DNA of 41,259 nucleotides from Flavobacteriaceae bacterium (GTDB lineage Bacteria; Bacteroidota; Bacteroidia; Flavobacteriales; Flavobacteriaceae): NCBI GenBank assembly GCA_017851655.1, contig JAFMMH010000011.1, positions 1 to 41,259 of the forward strand, read 5' to 3'. Shown piece by piece: positions 40,197 to 41,259 of this stretch (position 1 is its first letter; each line of letters starts with the position of its first letter). The notes under the pieces were generated by a model. It saw only the letters and a program-made list of their open reading frames with translations, ran no database searches and was not told where the DNA came from. The position numbers and the translations under genes were made by a program.

Positions 40197-40890
40197 TCAC
40201 TAAACGAAATCCTTCTCCGTGGATGTTTAAGATTTGAACATTCTCGTCGGCACTTAAATATTTTCTCAATTTGGCAATATACACATCCATACTTCTAGAA
40301 GTAAAGTAATTATCATCTCTCCAAATTTTATTTAAAGCAACATCCCTTGGCAGGAGGTCATTAATATGAAGAACTAAAAGCCGGAGTAATTGATTTTCTT
40401 TAGGAGATAATTTTATCGGATTTTCGTCTTTAAATACCAAATGTCGAAGTTTAGAATTTAAAGAAAATTGACCGAAAGAAAACTCAAAAACATCACTGGA
40501 TGGAAGCGATGGTGCAATACTTCGGTTTAAAATAGCTTTTATTTTGGCCAAGAGTACCTCAGAATCAAATGGTTTAGACAAATAATCATCTGCTCCTACC
40601 TTAAATCCTTTCAAAACATCCTCTTTTAAATTTTTAGCGGTAAGGAAAATTATAGGGACTGATTCATTGATTTCTCTAATTTCTTTGGCTAATGTGAATC
40701 CATCCTTGTAAGGCATCATCACATCCAAAATACAAAGATCAAATTCATCTTTTTTAAACTTTTCGAATCCTTCAATTCCGTTTTTTGCAAGAGTAATCAC
40801 ATAGTCATTTAGACTTAAATATTCTTTTAAAATGTTTCCAAAGTTTGGATCATCTTCTACGATTAGAATTTTTTTATTTTCACTTTTCAT
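40189..40890 (-). CDS. OmpR/PhoB-family response regulator
   Basis: The 233-aa protein has a receiver domain (KILIVEDDPNFGNILKEYL, phospho-acceptor Asp in LCILDVMMPYKDGF near residue 55, Thr in IIFLTAKN, Lys in LSKPFD). It also has a C-terminal winged-helix DNA-binding domain (KLSPKENQLLRLLVLH, RDVALNKIWRDDNYFTSRSMDVYIAKLRKYL, ILNIHGEGFRLVI). It is the partner of the histidine kinase 20 nt upstream on the same strand. The pairing is of the RprX/RprY type in Bacteroidota; the regulated genes are not visible here. Confidence 0.92.
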   Translation of the reverse strand: MKSENKKILIVEDDPNFGNILKEYLSLNDYVITLAKNGIEGFEKFKKDEFDLCILDVMMPYKDGFTLAKEIREINESVPIIFLTAKNLKEDVLKGFKVGADDYLSKPFDSEVLLAKIKAILNRSIAPSLPSSDVFEFSFGQFSLNSKLRHLVFKDENPIKLSPKENQLLRLLVLHINDLLPRDVALNKIWRDDNYFTSRSMDVYIAKLRKYLSADENVQILNIHGEGFRLVIS

Positions 40891-40910
40891 ATTCTTTTGC
40901 TGAGGCTTTT

Positions 40911-41259
40911 TTAATTGTTTTGAGATAATGGAAGGCTAATTTTAAATGTGGTGCCTTCTCTTAGTTTGCTTTCCAGGTTAATCTGACCTTTATGAAAATC
41001 GATTATTTTTTTAACGTAAGCTAATCCTAGGCCATGTCCTTTGACATTATGAATATCTCCCGAGGATGCTCTGTAAAACTTATCAAATACTTTCTTTTGA
41101 GTTGATGGATTCATCCCTATTCCGTTGTCAGTTATTTCAATTACAAATTGATTTTCATTTGTGAAAGTTTTAATAAATATTTCAGGTTTTTCTTCACAAT
41201 ATTTTAGTGAATTGTCCAAAAGATTCACGATGATATTTGTTAAGTGATTTTTATTCCCA
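40911..41259 (-). CDS. Sensor histidine kinase, C-terminal (ATP-binding) part
   Basis: The frame is open to the right edge; the 5' part, including the phosphorylated His domain and membrane sensor, is outside the window. Visible are the N box (LTNIIVNLLDNSLKYC), G1 box (ITDNGIGM), F box (KVFDKFYRASSGD) and G2 box (GHGLGLAYVKKI) of a HATPase_c domain. The listed ORF start (41228) is an internal GTG within the N box. It is 20 nt upstream of the response regulator and co-transcribed with it. The kinase phosphorylates that regulator upon an unknown signal. Confidence 0.9.
   Translation of the reverse strand, partial: GNKNHLTNIIVNLLDNSLKYCEEKPEIFIKTFTNENQFVIEITDNGIGMNPSTQKKVFDKFYRASSGDIHNVKGHGLGLAYVKKIIDFHKGQINLESKLREGTTFKISLPLSQNN

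Noticed and set aside
1-41259. CRISPR arrays, tRNA or rRNA genes, IS elements, prophage genes
   Set aside because: Looked for and not seen: no regularly spaced repeats, no tRNA T-loop/anticodon patterns, no transposases or phage structural genes.

Overview
The window is AT-rich and gene-dense and comes from a member of the Bacteroidota, most likely a flavobacterium. The evidence is the gene content (DUF3822-RsmD pair, DUF983, GIN-domain and DUF4097 envelope proteins, UMF1 transporter, S1 with a long Ala/Lys-rich N-terminus, VPS10-type Asp-box protein). Several genes also carry the Bacteroidota -7 promoter element TAnnTTTG, and strong Shine-Dalgarno sequences are largely absent. Both edges cut a gene: gcvT on the left and a sensor histidine kinase on the right.

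Left part (1-8.1 kb): the gcvT 3' end, a RmlD/NAD-epimerase-like protein and a YebC regulator run rightward. They converge on a RecD-like helicase and a PlsC-type acyltransferase. Then come a membrane-anchored protein of unknown function, DUF3822 and RsmD. Next is the RNase P RNA gene (minus strand), divergent from dnaX. dnaX is split by a -1 frame change at A AAA AAG inside a run of ten A, directly behind a perfect 6-bp hairpin. This arrangement would give a short gamma (360 aa) and a long tau (599 aa).

Middle (8.1-20.4 kb, all minus strand): a tightly packed, probably eight-gene operon pyrR-pyrB-(STAS-like)-rnz-pdxH-sixA-ppk1-ppx links pyrimidine synthesis, tRNA 3' processing, PLP synthesis and polyphosphate turnover. 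Upstream lie rpsA with its own promoter and terminator, cmk and lon. From 20.6 kb an ECF sigma factor (TTG start), a probable anti-sigma factor, a DUF4097 protein and a GIN-domain protein form an overlapping envelope-stress-type operon. It converges on a UMF1 transporter and an M48 lipoprotein. Two tandem msrB genes (one lipoprotein, one cytoplasmic) and lpdA follow, closed by a clear terminator.

Accessory island (28.1-30.7 kb): a degraded C-terminal piece of a tyrosine recombinase is followed by three unrelated single genes in the same orientation (GNAT acetyltransferase, DUF805 membrane protein, VOC protein). They are separated by imperfect hairpins with a shared outer core YAYAAC...GTTRTR. 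This looks like a relic of an integron-like cassette array whose sites do not fit the canonical attC GTTRRRY consensus. It is the most unusual part of the window.

Right part (30.7-41.3 kb): a VIT1/CCC1 metal transporter with a small membrane coiled-coil protein, a DUF983 protein, a PLP-dependent decarboxylase, an MscS-type channel, a secreted Asp-box/VPS10 protein (minus), and aroQ divergent from xerD. xerD converges on a response regulator/histidine kinase pair. No tRNA, rRNA, CRISPR array, IS element or prophage was seen.
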